A DNA stretch of 60,635 nt from an uncultured Lachnospiraceae bacterium (GCA_910586755.1 CAJUJM010000007.1:1-60635), one strand, 5' to 3'. Numbered from the stretch's first letter, positions 15,476-23,608 are shown. Translations and numbers: made by a program. Notes: generated by a model not told the origin, from the sequence alone.

Positions 15476-16960
15476 CTTTACATATGCATCCGGGTGGGCG
15501 CAATGGTTGGTTCCGTCGTAAACCTCATCCTTCATCATCAGATGGACGGCGCTGCACTTAAAGGTCTGGGGCAGAGCCAGCACCTTGGGATTAGGGCCAA
15601 CGTATTTCTTCATGGCATCCTCAAGGGCTTCCTCTATGGTTGCCCGGGTCTTTAAGCCCATTCCTCTTGCGTAGCCAGGCTCCTGAGCGCCGCAGATGTA
15701 GATAGCCGATGTATTCATCTCTGCAATCTGGCCGCAGCTCATCATGGAGAAGCCGTGGAAGGGATGGAAGGCATTGCCAAAGCGGTATTTGCGGATGTAT
15801 TCCTCATTGGTGGCAAAAAGCTGTCCGTACCGATCCATGTCGGTGAGCACATTCATATGATCATGCTGGAACATATCATAGCACTCTCTCAAATAGGGCC
15901 ATAACTCGTCATGGAAGTAGCCGTTGCAGATGGAGGAACAGATAATTACACAGTTGTCCTTCATAACCCTCTTATGACGGATTACCTGTGCAGACAATGC
16001 CTGCATCATCATAATGGGATTGGTTCCCATACCGTCTCCGTAGTGGAAGAACTGTGGCATACCAAATACCATTACATCATACTTTTCTTCTGCAAAAGGC
16101 ACATAAGTGCGCTTGTCCGCCATCTTCCAGGAGATGGGCTGCATCTCTTTTGCATAGCCGCTGTTAATCTCAATCTGTCTGGATTTGGTATCTAAAACAG
16201 CGTCGCAGCAGAAGAATTTCTTGCCCATGTGCTCTTCCATCTTCATTCCGATCTCGTCAAATTTACTTCTCATTAAGGACTTTCCGCTAACCGGGGTAAA
16301 GTCCTGACGGTGCATAACCTGGGGAACGTGGTGGGAAGCGATGGAACTCCAGTGGTTTAAGCCGGTAGCACAGTGTTTGTAGCCGCCGGAATAACCGCCG
16401 TAGGGATTCCCCTGGGTGTGGCCGATAAGAATGGCAACATCGCTGTCATGAACATAGCGGTTTAAGAACACCGGATCGCCTCTGTCTGTGAGGCCGCAGT
16501 CTACCAGATGGTCATAATCCTCGCTGTCGTGGTTAATAATCTGCCCGGTGTACCAGAACTGGTTAAACAGCTCTGCCCCTAATACGCCGTAGATCTCTTC
16601 CTTGGTGTTCTTTCTGTGAAGGCCGTTGGAACAGATTAAAAGAATGTCTTTCTTCTCAACGCCAGCACTATAGAGTTCTTTTAAGATTAACTTAATCGAA
16701 ACCTTCCGGTGGGAGGTTGGCTGCTCGCCGCCCTTTACCCGATCCGGGAAAATAATGGTAACTTTGGAGCCTTTGTGAGCCAGCTCTGTAAGAGGCGGCA
16801 TACCGATAGGATTGCGGATAGACTCTAGGGTCTTAGCCTCCAGCTCTTCCTCCGGGATGCAGGGCGGATCGGGAACGGTAACGCCGGGGATAAACACGTC
16901 GGTGCTGTCGGGAAGCTCTGCGGCCATTAAGCCCTGGCCATATTCAAACTCTAATTTCAT
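15473..16960 (-). CDS. LarA-family nickel-dependent racemase/epimerase homologue
   Basis: A 495-residue LarA-like protein (lactate racemase family, older name DUF2088). Visible signatures: SNGLHRK (catalytic His), DRGDPVFLNRYV, ILIGHTQGNPYGGYSGGYK and GLNHWSSIASHHVP. The GGYSGGYK Lys is in the place where LarA binds the nickel-pincer nucleotide. The family racemises or epimerises 2-hydroxyacids; many homologues do not use lactate. The cofactor genes larB, larC and larE are not in the window. The start at 16960 has AAGGAGA at good distance; a start 7 codons upstream overlaps that site. Placed between nagA and a TIM paralogue, a sugar-acid substrate is plausible. Confidence 0.82.
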   Translation of the reverse strand: MKLEFEYGQGLMAAELPDSTDVFIPGVTVPDPPCIPEEELEAKTLESIRNPIGMPPLTELAHKGSKVTIIFPDRVKGGEQPTSHRKVSIKLILKELYSAGVEKKDILLICSNGLHRKNTKEEIYGVLGAELFNQFWYTGQIINHDSEDYDHLVDCGLTDRGDPVFLNRYVHDSDVAILIGHTQGNPYGGYSGGYKHCATGLNHWSSIASHHVPQVMHRQDFTPVSGKSLMRSKFDEIGMKMEEHMGKKFFCCDAVLDTKSRQIEINSGYAKEMQPISWKMADKRTYVPFAEEKYDVMVFGMPQFFHYGDGMGTNPIMMMQALSAQVIRHKRVMKDNCVIICSSICNGYFHDELWPYLRECYDMFQHDHMNVLTDMDRYGQLFATNEEYIRKYRFGNAFHPFHGFSMMSCGQIAEMNTSAIYICGAQEPGYARGMGLKTRATIEEALEDAMKKYVGPNPKVLALPQTFKCSAVHLMMKDEVYDGTNHCAHPDAYVK

Positions 16961-17004
16961 AGGGAATCTCTCCTTCTTCATTAATAAGATATTGGGACAA
17001 TTTC

Positions 17005-17841
17005 TTATTTACCCATATAGGTTTTAATAATTTCCAGATACTCTTCCGGGTAGAATCCGATGTCTCCCTGGAATCTGGTAAGGGCGATAAGTCCGCCGTC
17101 CATTACCGGAACAGATGCCAGCATCCGGGCATTGTCCACCTTTAAGCCGCCTCCGTACACCACGTCCATGCCGCCGGTAATTTCCTTTACATAGGTTCCG
17201 ATCTTGGTAATATATTCCTTATCCGGCGGGGTCTTGCCCGGCCCGATAGCCCATATGGGCTCGTAAGCAATGGTAACCCTGGACTTGTCAACTCCCTCTA
17301 ATCCGGTGGTAAGCTGCTCTTTCAGCACCTCCTGCCAGCGCTCCTGTTCCTGAGCAGATTCGCCGATGCAGTAGAGAACCGTCAGGCCTGCTTTTACGGC
17401 TGCCTGGATCTCCTTATTTAACAGACGGTTCACGGCTGCTGTGTCTGTTACCCCGGCTTCGGCAAGAATTCCCGCCTTGTCCCGGCGTTCCTCGCAGTGG
17501 CCGATAATAGTGGTAACGCATCCCGCCGCCTTCATAGCATTTCCGGTGCGGTTGGTGGTAAATGCCCCGAAATTACCGCCTGTTGCCGTGTCCTCCCGGT
17601 AAACGCCCTGGCATCCTACCTGTACCGGGCTGTTTTCGCACAAGGCTCCTGCTGCTCCCAGCACATGGGCTTCCGGAAAATACATGGCAAATTCCACGTC
17701 ATCTCCGGCGTATTTCTTTAAGGCTTCCTGGGTATTGGCTACAATAAACGGCCCCCATTCTTTTACCGGGGCAATGCTGTTGACACCGCCGTACTCCCCT
17801 GGAATATCAAACCGTTTCAGGTTAAGAAAAATGTGTTTCAC
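17005..17841 (-). CDS. Triose-phosphate isomerase paralogue
   Basis: A 278-residue TIM-barrel protein, somewhat longer than the usual 250. TIM hallmarks are present but drifted: IIGHCEERRD for IGHSERR (electrophilic His), VTIAYEPIWAIGPGKTPP with the catalytic Glu in YEPIWAIG, and GLKVDNARML near the phosphate site. Start GTG at 17841 follows AAAGGAGG; an upstream start at 17913 would translate an R3 repeat and is rejected. It follows a phosphofructokinase gene and precedes a larA-like gene. Action on dihydroxyacetone phosphate or on a related keto-phosphate, as in tetrulose-phosphate isomerases, cannot be told apart here. Confidence 0.85.
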   Translation of the reverse strand: MKHIFLNLKRFDIPGEYGGVNSIAPVKEWGPFIVANTQEALKKYAGDDVEFAMYFPEAHVLGAAGALCENSPVQVGCQGVYREDTATGGNFGAFTTNRTGNAMKAAGCVTTIIGHCEERRDKAGILAEAGVTDTAAVNRLLNKEIQAAVKAGLTVLYCIGESAQEQERWQEVLKEQLTTGLEGVDKSRVTIAYEPIWAIGPGKTPPDKEYITKIGTYVKEITGGMDVVYGGGLKVDNARMLASVPVMDGGLIALTRFQGDIGFYPEEYLEIIKTYMGK

Positions 17842-17857
17842 AAGCGTTCTTCCTCCT

Positions 17858-17941
17858 TTCAGTTGTACCGGCACGCGCCGCTTCGCGGCGCCTGCCATTT
17901 CGTCAGAACACATTCCAGTTGTGAAACTTACGTTTCACAAG
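17858..17941 (-). repeat. Pre-Shine-Dalgarno repeat family R3, copy c
   Basis: Between pfk and the TIM paralogue. On the minus strand it runs GTGAAACGTAAGTTTCAC, AACTGGAATG, TTCTGACGAAATGGCAGG, the hairpin CGCCGC-GAA-GCGGCG and CGTGCCGGTACAAC, ending at the ribosome site. It is flanked by a 23-bp direct repeat (17836-17858 and 17931-17953) that includes AAGGAGGAAGAACGCTTGTG, as if the ribosome site and start of the TIM gene had been duplicated with its insertion. Confidence 0.75.
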
Positions 17942-19122
17942 CGTTCTTCCTCCTTATAACCGTTGAAATCGATGAATTCTCTAAGCTCCGGCCCGATTAA
18001 GGGGCGGCACCATTTGGCAAATTCTTCTGTAACATCGTTCTTTCTGTCGTTTACGTAGGATTCGGGGATCACCCGCTCATAGAGCATGACCTGCTCAATG
18101 GGGATCCGCTCCACATGGATCTTGTAGGATCCGTCCTCTGTCTCATCCCGGATAAATCCGATCATCACGCCGCTGTCACCGCTCATAGCGGCCTTTAAGG
18201 CTTCTCTTCCTGCCAGAACCGCCTCGTCCCGGTCTACCGGAGACTGCCAGGCAATGGATGCGCGGCCGCAGATACCGGGCTTTTCGCTGCGGGCCTTGAT
18301 TCCTAACTTCTTTACCACCAGGTTTGCCAGGTGGGAACTGACATCTCCGTAATAGGTGGCCCGGCCGCTTTTGAAAATGGGAGGAACGATAGGCTCGCCT
18401 TTCTCATCCTTTAGTCCCTCGCTGGCCACCACTACCACGCCGCCCAGCTTGTCGTACAGCTTCTTCACATCCTCCAGAAATTCTTCTTCGTTGAAGGGGA
18501 ATTCGGGAAGGTAAATGAGATGTGGGGCGTCCCCGGGTTTCTTTCTTGCCAGTACCGATGCGGCGGTAATCCAGCCCGCATTTCTTCCCATAGCCTCAAT
18601 AACACACACATGGATGGGCAAAGACTTTACATCCACCCCCACCTCCGCCGTAGTGGCTGCAATGTAGCGGGCGGCGCTGCCGTAGCCGGGAGTGTGATCC
18701 GTGATGGCAATATCATTGTCAATGGTCTTGGGAATTCCCACTACCCGGATATCCTGTCCTTCACATGCATGATAGATCTTTCCGCAGGTATCCATGGTTC
18801 CGTTGCCGCCGTTTAACAGCACATACTTAATGTCGTACTTTTTAAAAATCCCCGGCATTGCTTTGTAATCTTCTTCCTCCATGGCATAGCGGGAAGAACC
18901 GATTGCCGTGGCAGGGGTCTCCAGCAGAAGTTTTAGTTTCTCCTCTGGAAACTGCAGCAGGTCTAAGAAGCGCTCCTTAAAAATCGCCTCGCTTCCTCCC
19001 ATGGCTGCGTAAACCTTGTCAATTTTTCCGCTTTCCCTGGCTTCTTCCAGCACGCCGTACAGGGAAGAATTGATCACCGCAGTAGGGCCGCCTCCGTGAA
19101 CCACCAGTACATTTGTTGCCAT
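17935..19122 (-). CDS. 6-phosphofructokinase (PPi- or ATP-dependent)
   Basis: A 395-residue PFK-fold enzyme making fructose-1,6-bisphosphate. Elements: VLVVHGGGPTAVINSSL (phosphoryl donor loop), LLNGGNGTMDT (about 110), IPKTIDNDIAITDHTPGYG (catalytic TIDND) and IEAMGRNAGW. The PKTIDND Lys is typical of the PPi-using branch, whereas GGNG has Gly where PPi enzymes usually have Asp (GGND/GGDD). Donor specificity is therefore unclear. The start at 19122 is chosen because an upstream GTG overlaps the ribosome site. It is the first gene of the pfk-tpi-larA-nagA-PTS-isomerase run and has a CAAACGTTTG operator upstream. Confidence 0.85.
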   Translation of the reverse strand: MATNVLVVHGGGPTAVINSSLYGVLEEARESGKIDKVYAAMGGSEAIFKERFLDLLQFPEEKLKLLLETPATAIGSSRYAMEEEDYKAMPGIFKKYDIKYVLLNGGNGTMDTCGKIYHACEGQDIRVVGIPKTIDNDIAITDHTPGYGSAARYIAATTAEVGVDVKSLPIHVCVIEAMGRNAGWITAASVLARKKPGDAPHLIYLPEFPFNEEEFLEDVKKLYDKLGGVVVVASEGLKDEKGEPIVPPIFKSGRATYYGDVSSHLANLVVKKLGIKARSEKPGICGRASIAWQSPVDRDEAVLAGREALKAAMSGDSGVMIGFIRDETEDGSYKIHVERIPIEQVMLYERVIPESYVNDRKNDVTEEFAKWCRPLIGPELREFIDFNGYKEEERL

Positions 19123-19231
19123 TGGTATCACCCTCCTTTTTCTATCTGTGTTTTGGCAATTTCACATATATCTAATTTCTCCATAGTCTCATTTTAGCAT
19201 ATTTTACCGCAAATATGGGGAAGTTTTTACC

Positions 19232-19241
19232 CAAACGTTTG
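19232..19241. promoter_or_regulatory. LacI/CcpA-like operator CAAACGTTTG upstream of pfk
   Basis: ACCCAAACGTTTGTGC, core palindrome CAAACGTTTG, 110 bases upstream of pfk. The same core occurs twice at 29086-29095 and 29121-29130 in front of the second LacI gene, so that regulator is the likely binder. Confidence 0.7.
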
Positions 19242-19262
19242 TGCAGTCAAATATTCTGTTGC

Positions 19263-19291
19263 GTGACATAAGAAGAGTTTTATAGTATAAT
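19263..19291 (+). promoter_or_regulatory. Sigma-A promoter of the DUF1828 gene
   Basis: GTGACA (19263-19268), a 17-base spacer and TATAAT (19286-19291), 28 bases before the start codon. Confidence 0.6.
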
Positions 19292-19319
19292 TTAGAGGAG
19301 CTTGTTGGGAGGTGACAAA

Positions 19320-20117
19320 ATGGCTTCTGTTAAAATCACTCAGGTTGAGGCTGATATCTTGAATATCCAAAAACTCATTGATGATTATGCATCTTGGTTA
19401 AGAAGTGAAACTGCTTTTGATAAAATTGGAGAATATTACGAGATTACCACACCGTATCTTGATAATGCTAATGATTATTTGCAAATATATGTAAAACAAG
19501 ATGGTAATAATATCTTTTTTACAGACGATAGCGCTACCATACATGGTTTGAAAATGTATGGTTTTCAGTTGACACCTAATCGCAAAATCTATCTTGAACG
19601 AATATTATATCAATATGGCGTAGAACTTAAAGGAGATGAACTAGTTGCAAAAGCGCCTATAAACGGATTTGCACAAAAAAAGCATTTATTTATTCAAGCC
19701 ATGTTAAGAATAGATGATATGTTTTCAGTTTCTAAATCAAAAGTGTCCTCTTTCTTTTTAGACGATATACAGAACTTTTTTGCGGAAAGAGAGATTTATT
19801 ATTCTGATAATGTGCAGTTTACAGGGATTTCAGGTTTTGCTCATAATTATGATTTTTTGTTGCAAAGAACTAAGACAAAGCCTGAAAGATTGTGTCAGGC
19901 AGTTAATAATCCAAATAAATCCAGTATGGGAAATATACTTTTTGCATGGAACGACACAAAACCAGCAAGAAAAAATGAAAGCCAGCTTATTGTTATTCTG
20001 AACGACCAAAATAGTATAGCTAAGGGAGTTGAAGATGCATTCTTAAATTATGAAGCAAAGGTTATTCGATGGAGTGAGCGAAACAAGGAAGATAACATCG
20101 CTTTGCTTTCCGCATGA
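19320..20117 (+). CDS. DUF1828/DUF1829 domain protein, unknown function
   Basis: A 265-residue soluble protein. The region NIFFTDDSATIHGLKMYGFQ at about residues 70-90 is the hallmark of DUF1828, and the second half matches the DUF1829 region that often follows. No catalytic motif is clear to me. Start ATG at 19320 follows GGGAGGTGA. It is the only plus-strand gene in this part and is markedly AT-rich against its GC-richer neighbours, which suggests recent transfer; such genes are common in prophage and island remnants, but no phage genes are nearby. A 13-bp GC palindrome follows it. Confidence 0.7.
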   Translation: MASVKITQVEADILNIQKLIDDYASWLRSETAFDKIGEYYEITTPYLDNANDYLQIYVKQDGNNIFFTDDSATIHGLKMYGFQLTPNRKIYLERILYQYGVELKGDELVAKAPINGFAQKKHLFIQAMLRIDDMFSVSKSKVSSFFLDDIQNFFAEREIYYSDNVQFTGISGFAHNYDFLLQRTKTKPERLCQAVNNPNKSSMGNILFAWNDTKPARKNESQLIVILNDQNSIAKGVEDAFLNYEAKVIRWSERNKEDNIALLSA

Positions 20118-20159
20118 TAATCGAAATGATTTTCGTAAAAAGATTTGCCTTTTCACACA

Positions 20160-20191
20160 CCGGCGCCGGGCGATTATCCGCCCGGCGCCGG
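20160..20191. terminator. Strong GC hairpin after the DUF1828 gene
   Basis: CCGGCGCCGGGCG and CGCCCGGCGCCGG form a perfect 13-bp stem around ATTATC. No T-run follows on either side, so it may be a terminator of unusual type or another small repeat. Confidence 0.5.
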
Positions 20192-20231
20192 TCTAAGTAA
20201 TATGGCAGAGTCTCAACCTCTCTCGGCCCCA

Positions 20232-20429
20232 TTAGTCTAGCTCCTTAAAAAGCTCTCCTGCCTCCCCGAACCAGAGGCAGTCTCCGGAAAGTCTTCCTCC
20301 CTCCCCTGGATACAGGGCAATCCTCTCCACACAAGCGGTTTCATCACCGATCACTTCTGAAATCTTATCTCTGTATTCTGGAAATTTTCTCCACAGATTT
20401 TCCCAAATCCATCTCAGCGATACCTTCAT
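20232..20429 (-). CDS. Small protein of unknown function (65 aa)
   Basis: A 65-residue frame starting MKVSLRWIWENLWRKFPEYR and ending FGEAGELFKELD, acidic in its second half with no membrane segment. A GGGAGA sits 7 bases before the ATG, so translation is plausible. I do not recognise a family. It lies alone between the DUF1828 gene and the ROK regulator; the remaining bases of this roughly 500-base gap show no other gene. Confidence 0.4.
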   Translation of the reverse strand: MKVSLRWIWENLWRKFPEYRDKISEVIGDETACVERIALYPGEGGRLSGDCLWFGEAGELFKELD

Positions 20430-20615
20430 AGGTCTTCTCCCACTTTACCTCAGCGCTAAATCCACCTCTGCTCCGTTTCCTCCTTAAGACTGCAGAACAT
20501 AGGATAAATAAGCTGTTTTCAAAATGAGTCTGGGGGAGCCGGTAGCTCCTTCCTCATATCCATGGAATGTAAGGATTTCTTTCATCATTTTCCCGTTTCC
20601 AACCGTCATTCTCTT

Positions 20616-21866
20616 TTACGCCTCTATAAAGTAAGTCTTAATGGCCAGCGCTCCCGCTCCTTTAGCCCCGGTAAAATGATCGAATTCCACAAAGCGGAAT
20701 TCAATGTTCTGATGATCTATACCAAAAAGATGCTTTTTCGTCTCTTCTAAGAACAGGCGGCGGTTTCTCTTTAACTTCATTATGTATCCGTCTATAATCA
20801 CCAGCGGCGGGCTGATAAAATTGATAATATTGGCAAGCTCTATTCCCAGGTAAACTATCGCTTTTTCTACTACCCGGCAGGCCAGCTCATCCCCCTGGTC
20901 CTCTGCAATCAGAATGTCTTTCATGGTAATCTCTTCCGGATCCGTTTTGTCTTCTCTGAGTATAGTAGGAGTCCCTTGCTTTATTTCTGTTTTAATCTGC
21001 TTTACAATGGCTCTCTCACTGGCCATCTCTTCCAGACAGCCATAGTCTCCGCAGACCTCACATTTGGGACCGTGAATGTCCACCACCACATGGCCAATCT
21101 CTCCGGCCCCTGACGCGCCTCCTGTAAGGATGCTGTTTTTGATAAACATAGGGCACGCCACCCCATAAGAGATTAAATAATAGGCAAAGGTATCCGCATG
21201 AAACTGATTTGCAAACATATCCTCACCCATAGCCCGCATCCGGGCATTATTCTCAATAATCACCGGCATATCCAGTCCCTGCCGGATATCCTCTGCCACC
21301 TTTCTGCCGTTTTCCCAATCCCGGTAAGCGCTTCTCTTCAGCACCCCGGTTTTGGGATCCACAAAACCGGTAATTCCCACTCCGGCTCCCAGTATCTTTT
21401 CCTGGCTAATTCCGGAATCTGCAATGACCTGATTAATCTGATTTAACAGCGCCCGGATAATGGTGTCATAATCGTCATTTTCCGGAGTGTACCGGCTGCT
21501 TGCAATCATTTTTCCCCTTAAATCCAACATGCAAACTGCGATCTGATACTTATTAATTTCTGCCCCCACAACATAGCAGGCTTCCGGTACAAAGTCGATC
21601 TGAACCGGACGGCGGCCTAAGGGACGGCGGCTGTCTGTGCTTTCAGAAAGCGCCGGTTCTTCGCCCTTGTCCTCCTGGCCTATCTCCCTGACAAAACCCT
21701 GACGGATCATCCCGTTTACATTGATGGTAATGGTAGGCGGGGTAAGGGACAGTATCTGTGCAATCTGAGAACGGGAAATGGGGCCATATTTATAAATCGT
21801 CTCCTTTATTAGTGATTCATTCTGCTTTTTTACCCGGATGGGATTGCTTCCCTGAGCACTGGACAT
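20616..21866 (-). CDS. ROK-family transcriptional regulator (NagC/XylR type)
   Basis: A 416-residue protein. Residues about 18-62 form a winged helix (NESLIKETIYKYGPISRSQI; LTPPTITINVNGMIRQ). The ROK sugar-binding domain follows, with YVVGAEINKYQIAVCMLDLR, GAGVGITGFVDPKTG, and the zinc-type motif CEVCGDYGCLEE (about 293-304). NagC-like members bind sugar phosphates. Start ATG at 21866 has GGAGG before it; the longer open frame upstream runs through the R2 element and is rejected. Encoded downstream of a PGI paralogue, it probably controls the amino-sugar genes here. Its leader contains a structured RNA element. Confidence 0.88.
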   Translation of the reverse strand: MSSAQGSNPIRVKKQNESLIKETIYKYGPISRSQIAQILSLTPPTITINVNGMIRQGFVREIGQEDKGEEPALSESTDSRRPLGRRPVQIDFVPEACYVVGAEINKYQIAVCMLDLRGKMIASSRYTPENDDYDTIIRALLNQINQVIADSGISQEKILGAGVGITGFVDPKTGVLKRSAYRDWENGRKVAEDIRQGLDMPVIIENNARMRAMGEDMFANQFHADTFAYYLISYGVACPMFIKNSILTGGASGAGEIGHVVVDIHGPKCEVCGDYGCLEEMASERAIVKQIKTEIKQGTPTILREDKTDPEEITMKDILIAEDQGDELACRVVEKAIVYLGIELANIINFISPPLVIIDGYIMKLKRNRRLFLEETKKHLFGIDHQNIEFRFVEFDHFTGAKGAGALAIKTYFIEA

Positions 21867-21902
21867 AAGTAATTCCTCCGCTACTGCTTTAATATGTAAC
21901 CC

Positions 21903-22043
21903 TTCAGACGGGTATCTTCTTGTCCGGCTGTGCCGGACAAAAGCTGGGATGTCCATCCGATGGGTAATATGACATGGATTTTGACTTACAAGCGAGCTTG
22001 ACGTTAAAATCCATGTCATATTACCCGCCGTCTGAACTGTTCC
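21903..22043 (-). ncRNA. Candidate structured RNA R2, copy A (four-way junction)
   Basis: Just downstream of a consensus promoter, a 134-base element folds on the minus strand as follows: closing stem TTCAGACGG with CCGTCTGAA (21903-21911 and 22028-22036); a 21-bp perfect hairpin (21962-21982 with 22006-22026) whose loop contains GACTTACAAGCGAGCTTGAC on the plus strand; a small hairpin GGAT-GTCC-ATCC; and a hairpin built on GTCCGGC/GCCGGAC. Copy B at 36.4 kb has the same plan with different stem sequences. It forms the leader of the ROK gene. Confidence 0.6.
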
Positions 22044-22049
22044 TTTATT

Positions 22050-22078
22050 ATTATACGGGCTTTCCACAGAGTAAGCAA
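22050..22078 (-). promoter_or_regulatory. Sigma-A promoter in front of R2 copy A
   Basis: On the minus strand TTGCTT (22078-22073), a 17-base spacer and TATAAT (22055-22050). The expected start falls about 7 bases on, at the edge of the R2 element. Confidence 0.7.
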
Positions 22079-22146
22079 GGGCTGTTTTTTCCCCCTTCTC
22101 CACCCTCAGGGGACCAGGGAATCCACGGTTGCGTATCCTGGCATTT

Positions 22147-23400
22147 CTATTTCCCCAGAGCTTCAAACATATAACGTTTATAAGCTTCTACTCCTGGCTG
22201 GTCAAAGGGATTGATCCCAAGCAGCATACCGGAAATATAGCAGGCAAATTCAAAGAAATAAAACAGCTCTCCGAAGCTATACTCATCCAGTTCTTCTACC
22301 TGGATCCGAAAACAGGGAAGGCTTTGGGTATGGGCTTTATAAGTGGCCTCAAAGGCTTTTTTATTGATTTCCCAGAGATCCATTCCATTCAGATAGTCAA
22401 AACGGTCGTCTGTCAAATCCTTTTCCAATATATAAGAGGCGTCTTGTTTTTTTATATCCAGAAAGGTCTCGAAAATCATAGGGGTTCCGTCCTGGACAAA
22501 CTGCCCCACTGAGTGAAGATCCTCAGAGCATTGGGCCGATATGGGGTAAATCCCTTTCCCATCCTTGCCCTCGCTCTCTGCAAACAGCTGGATCCACCAC
22601 TTGGCAAAATAGCGGTATCTTGGCTCAAAAAAGCTGAGCATTTCTGCCATCATTCCTTTCTGGTTCAGCAAATTCCGGATTGCCGCATAGTAATAGGCAG
22701 GATTTTTGGCGCCTTCTGTCTCATACAGCATTTTTCTCATATCCTTTACTCCCTGAACTACTTTACGGATATCTGCTCCCGCCACTGCCATGGGAAACAA
22801 TCCCACATCACAGATTGCAGAATACCGGCCGCCGATTGTTTCCGGGAAGGTAAGAAATGTATATCCATTTTCTCTGGATATTTTCTCTAAATGACTGCCT
22901 GGCGTTCCGGTTGCAATCATACGTTTTGCCGCTTCAGCTCCATAGTTTCCGGCCAGCCATTTTCGGAGCACCCGAAAACCGATTCCCGGCTCCAGGGTTT
23001 CAAAATTCTTGGCAATGATATTGATATAAACAGATTTCCCTTCCAATTCCTTTAAGAGCTCATTAACCTGGTATGGAGAAATGGTGTTGCCTGCATAGTA
23101 GACTCTGGGGCCTTTCCCGTTCAATCCCTTAATAACTGCCCGGGCAGCATTGTTAGAGCCGCCTACTCCTATGAGCACAAAGGCATCCGCGTTTTTCCGA
23201 ACCTCCTCTGCCTTTTCTTCCAGACAGGCAAGCTGCTGTTCTGAGGCCCATTCTTCCGGATCCATCCAGCCCAATGCGTCCCTATAAGCCCGGCGGTCAT
23301 TTTTTACCTGATCTAAAACCGTCTTATGCTCCTGTAAATAATCATTCAGTTCTTCTGTCCCGATTCGATTTTGTCCATCCCGGTATGTAATAGTCAGCAT
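22147..23400 (-). CDS. pgi: Glucose-6-phosphate isomerase paralogue
   Basis: A 417-residue PGI, slightly short for the bacterial family (about 450). Seen: VLIGVGGSNNAARAVIKGL (phosphate loop), FPETIGGRYSAICDVGLFPM (family signature), SEDLHSVGQFVQDG (His region) and NPFDQPGVEAYKRYM, which carries the catalytic Lys. It interconverts glucose-6-phosphate and fructose-6-phosphate. It has its own promoter and precedes the ROK regulator. With the pfk, aldolase and TIM paralogues in this region it completes a local copy of upper glycolysis, so it may be a specialised rather than housekeeping enzyme. Confidence 0.9.
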   Translation of the reverse strand: MLTITYRDGQNRIGTEELNDYLQEHKTVLDQVKNDRRAYRDALGWMDPEEWASEQQLACLEEKAEEVRKNADAFVLIGVGGSNNAARAVIKGLNGKGPRVYYAGNTISPYQVNELLKELEGKSVYINIIAKNFETLEPGIGFRVLRKWLAGNYGAEAAKRMIATGTPGSHLEKISRENGYTFLTFPETIGGRYSAICDVGLFPMAVAGADIRKVVQGVKDMRKMLYETEGAKNPAYYYAAIRNLLNQKGMMAEMLSFFEPRYRYFAKWWIQLFAESEGKDGKGIYPISAQCSEDLHSVGQFVQDGTPMIFETFLDIKKQDASYILEKDLTDDRFDYLNGMDLWEINKKAFEATYKAHTQSLPCFRIQVEELDEYSFGELFYFFEFACYISGMLLGINPFDQPGVEAYKRYMFEALGK

Positions 23401-23441
23401 AGTATCCCTCTCCTGTTTTATTTTTTATTTTATTTAATTAA

Positions 23442-23470
23442 ATAATATTACTGTTTTCCTGATTTGTCAA
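23442..23470 (-). promoter_or_regulatory. Sigma-A promoter of pgi
   Basis: On the minus strand TTGACA (23470-23465), 17-base spacer, TATTAT (23447-23442), 42 bases before the pgi start. Confidence 0.75.
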
Positions 23471-23517
23471 TCCATTCTCACATATTTACAACATTCTCTT
23501 TCAATGTTAAAATAAAG

Positions 23518-23584
23518 ATGCCAGGGTCCCAAAGTCATATATCGACATGCAAGCATGCCATACATGACCTTTTGACCCTGGCAT
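23518..23584. repeat. Hairpin repeat family R4, copy 1
   Basis: ATGCCAGGGTC (23518-23528) and GACCCTGGCAT (23574-23584) form the base of a 67-base imperfect palindrome. Its right part, CATACATGACC through CTGGCATCAT (29 bases, 23559-23587), is repeated exactly at 48949-48977. Confidence 0.75.
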
Positions 23585-23608
23585 CATATTAAAAAGGAGA
23601 TAATGCTT

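Noticed and set aside
17842..17913. N-terminal extension of the TIM paralogue
   Set aside because: It is translated from the R3 repeat and passes through a strong ribosome site for the GTG at 17841.
21903..22036. Retron-like ncRNA (closing repeats plus a long variable hairpin)
   Set aside because: The plan is reminiscent, but no reverse transcriptase gene is near either copy, and the closing stems and loops do not show a recognisable branching-G context.
21867..22166. 100-residue N-terminal extension of the ROK regulator
   Set aside because: The extension is encoded by the R2 element and its leader; the start at 21866 has a good ribosome site and fits the family.
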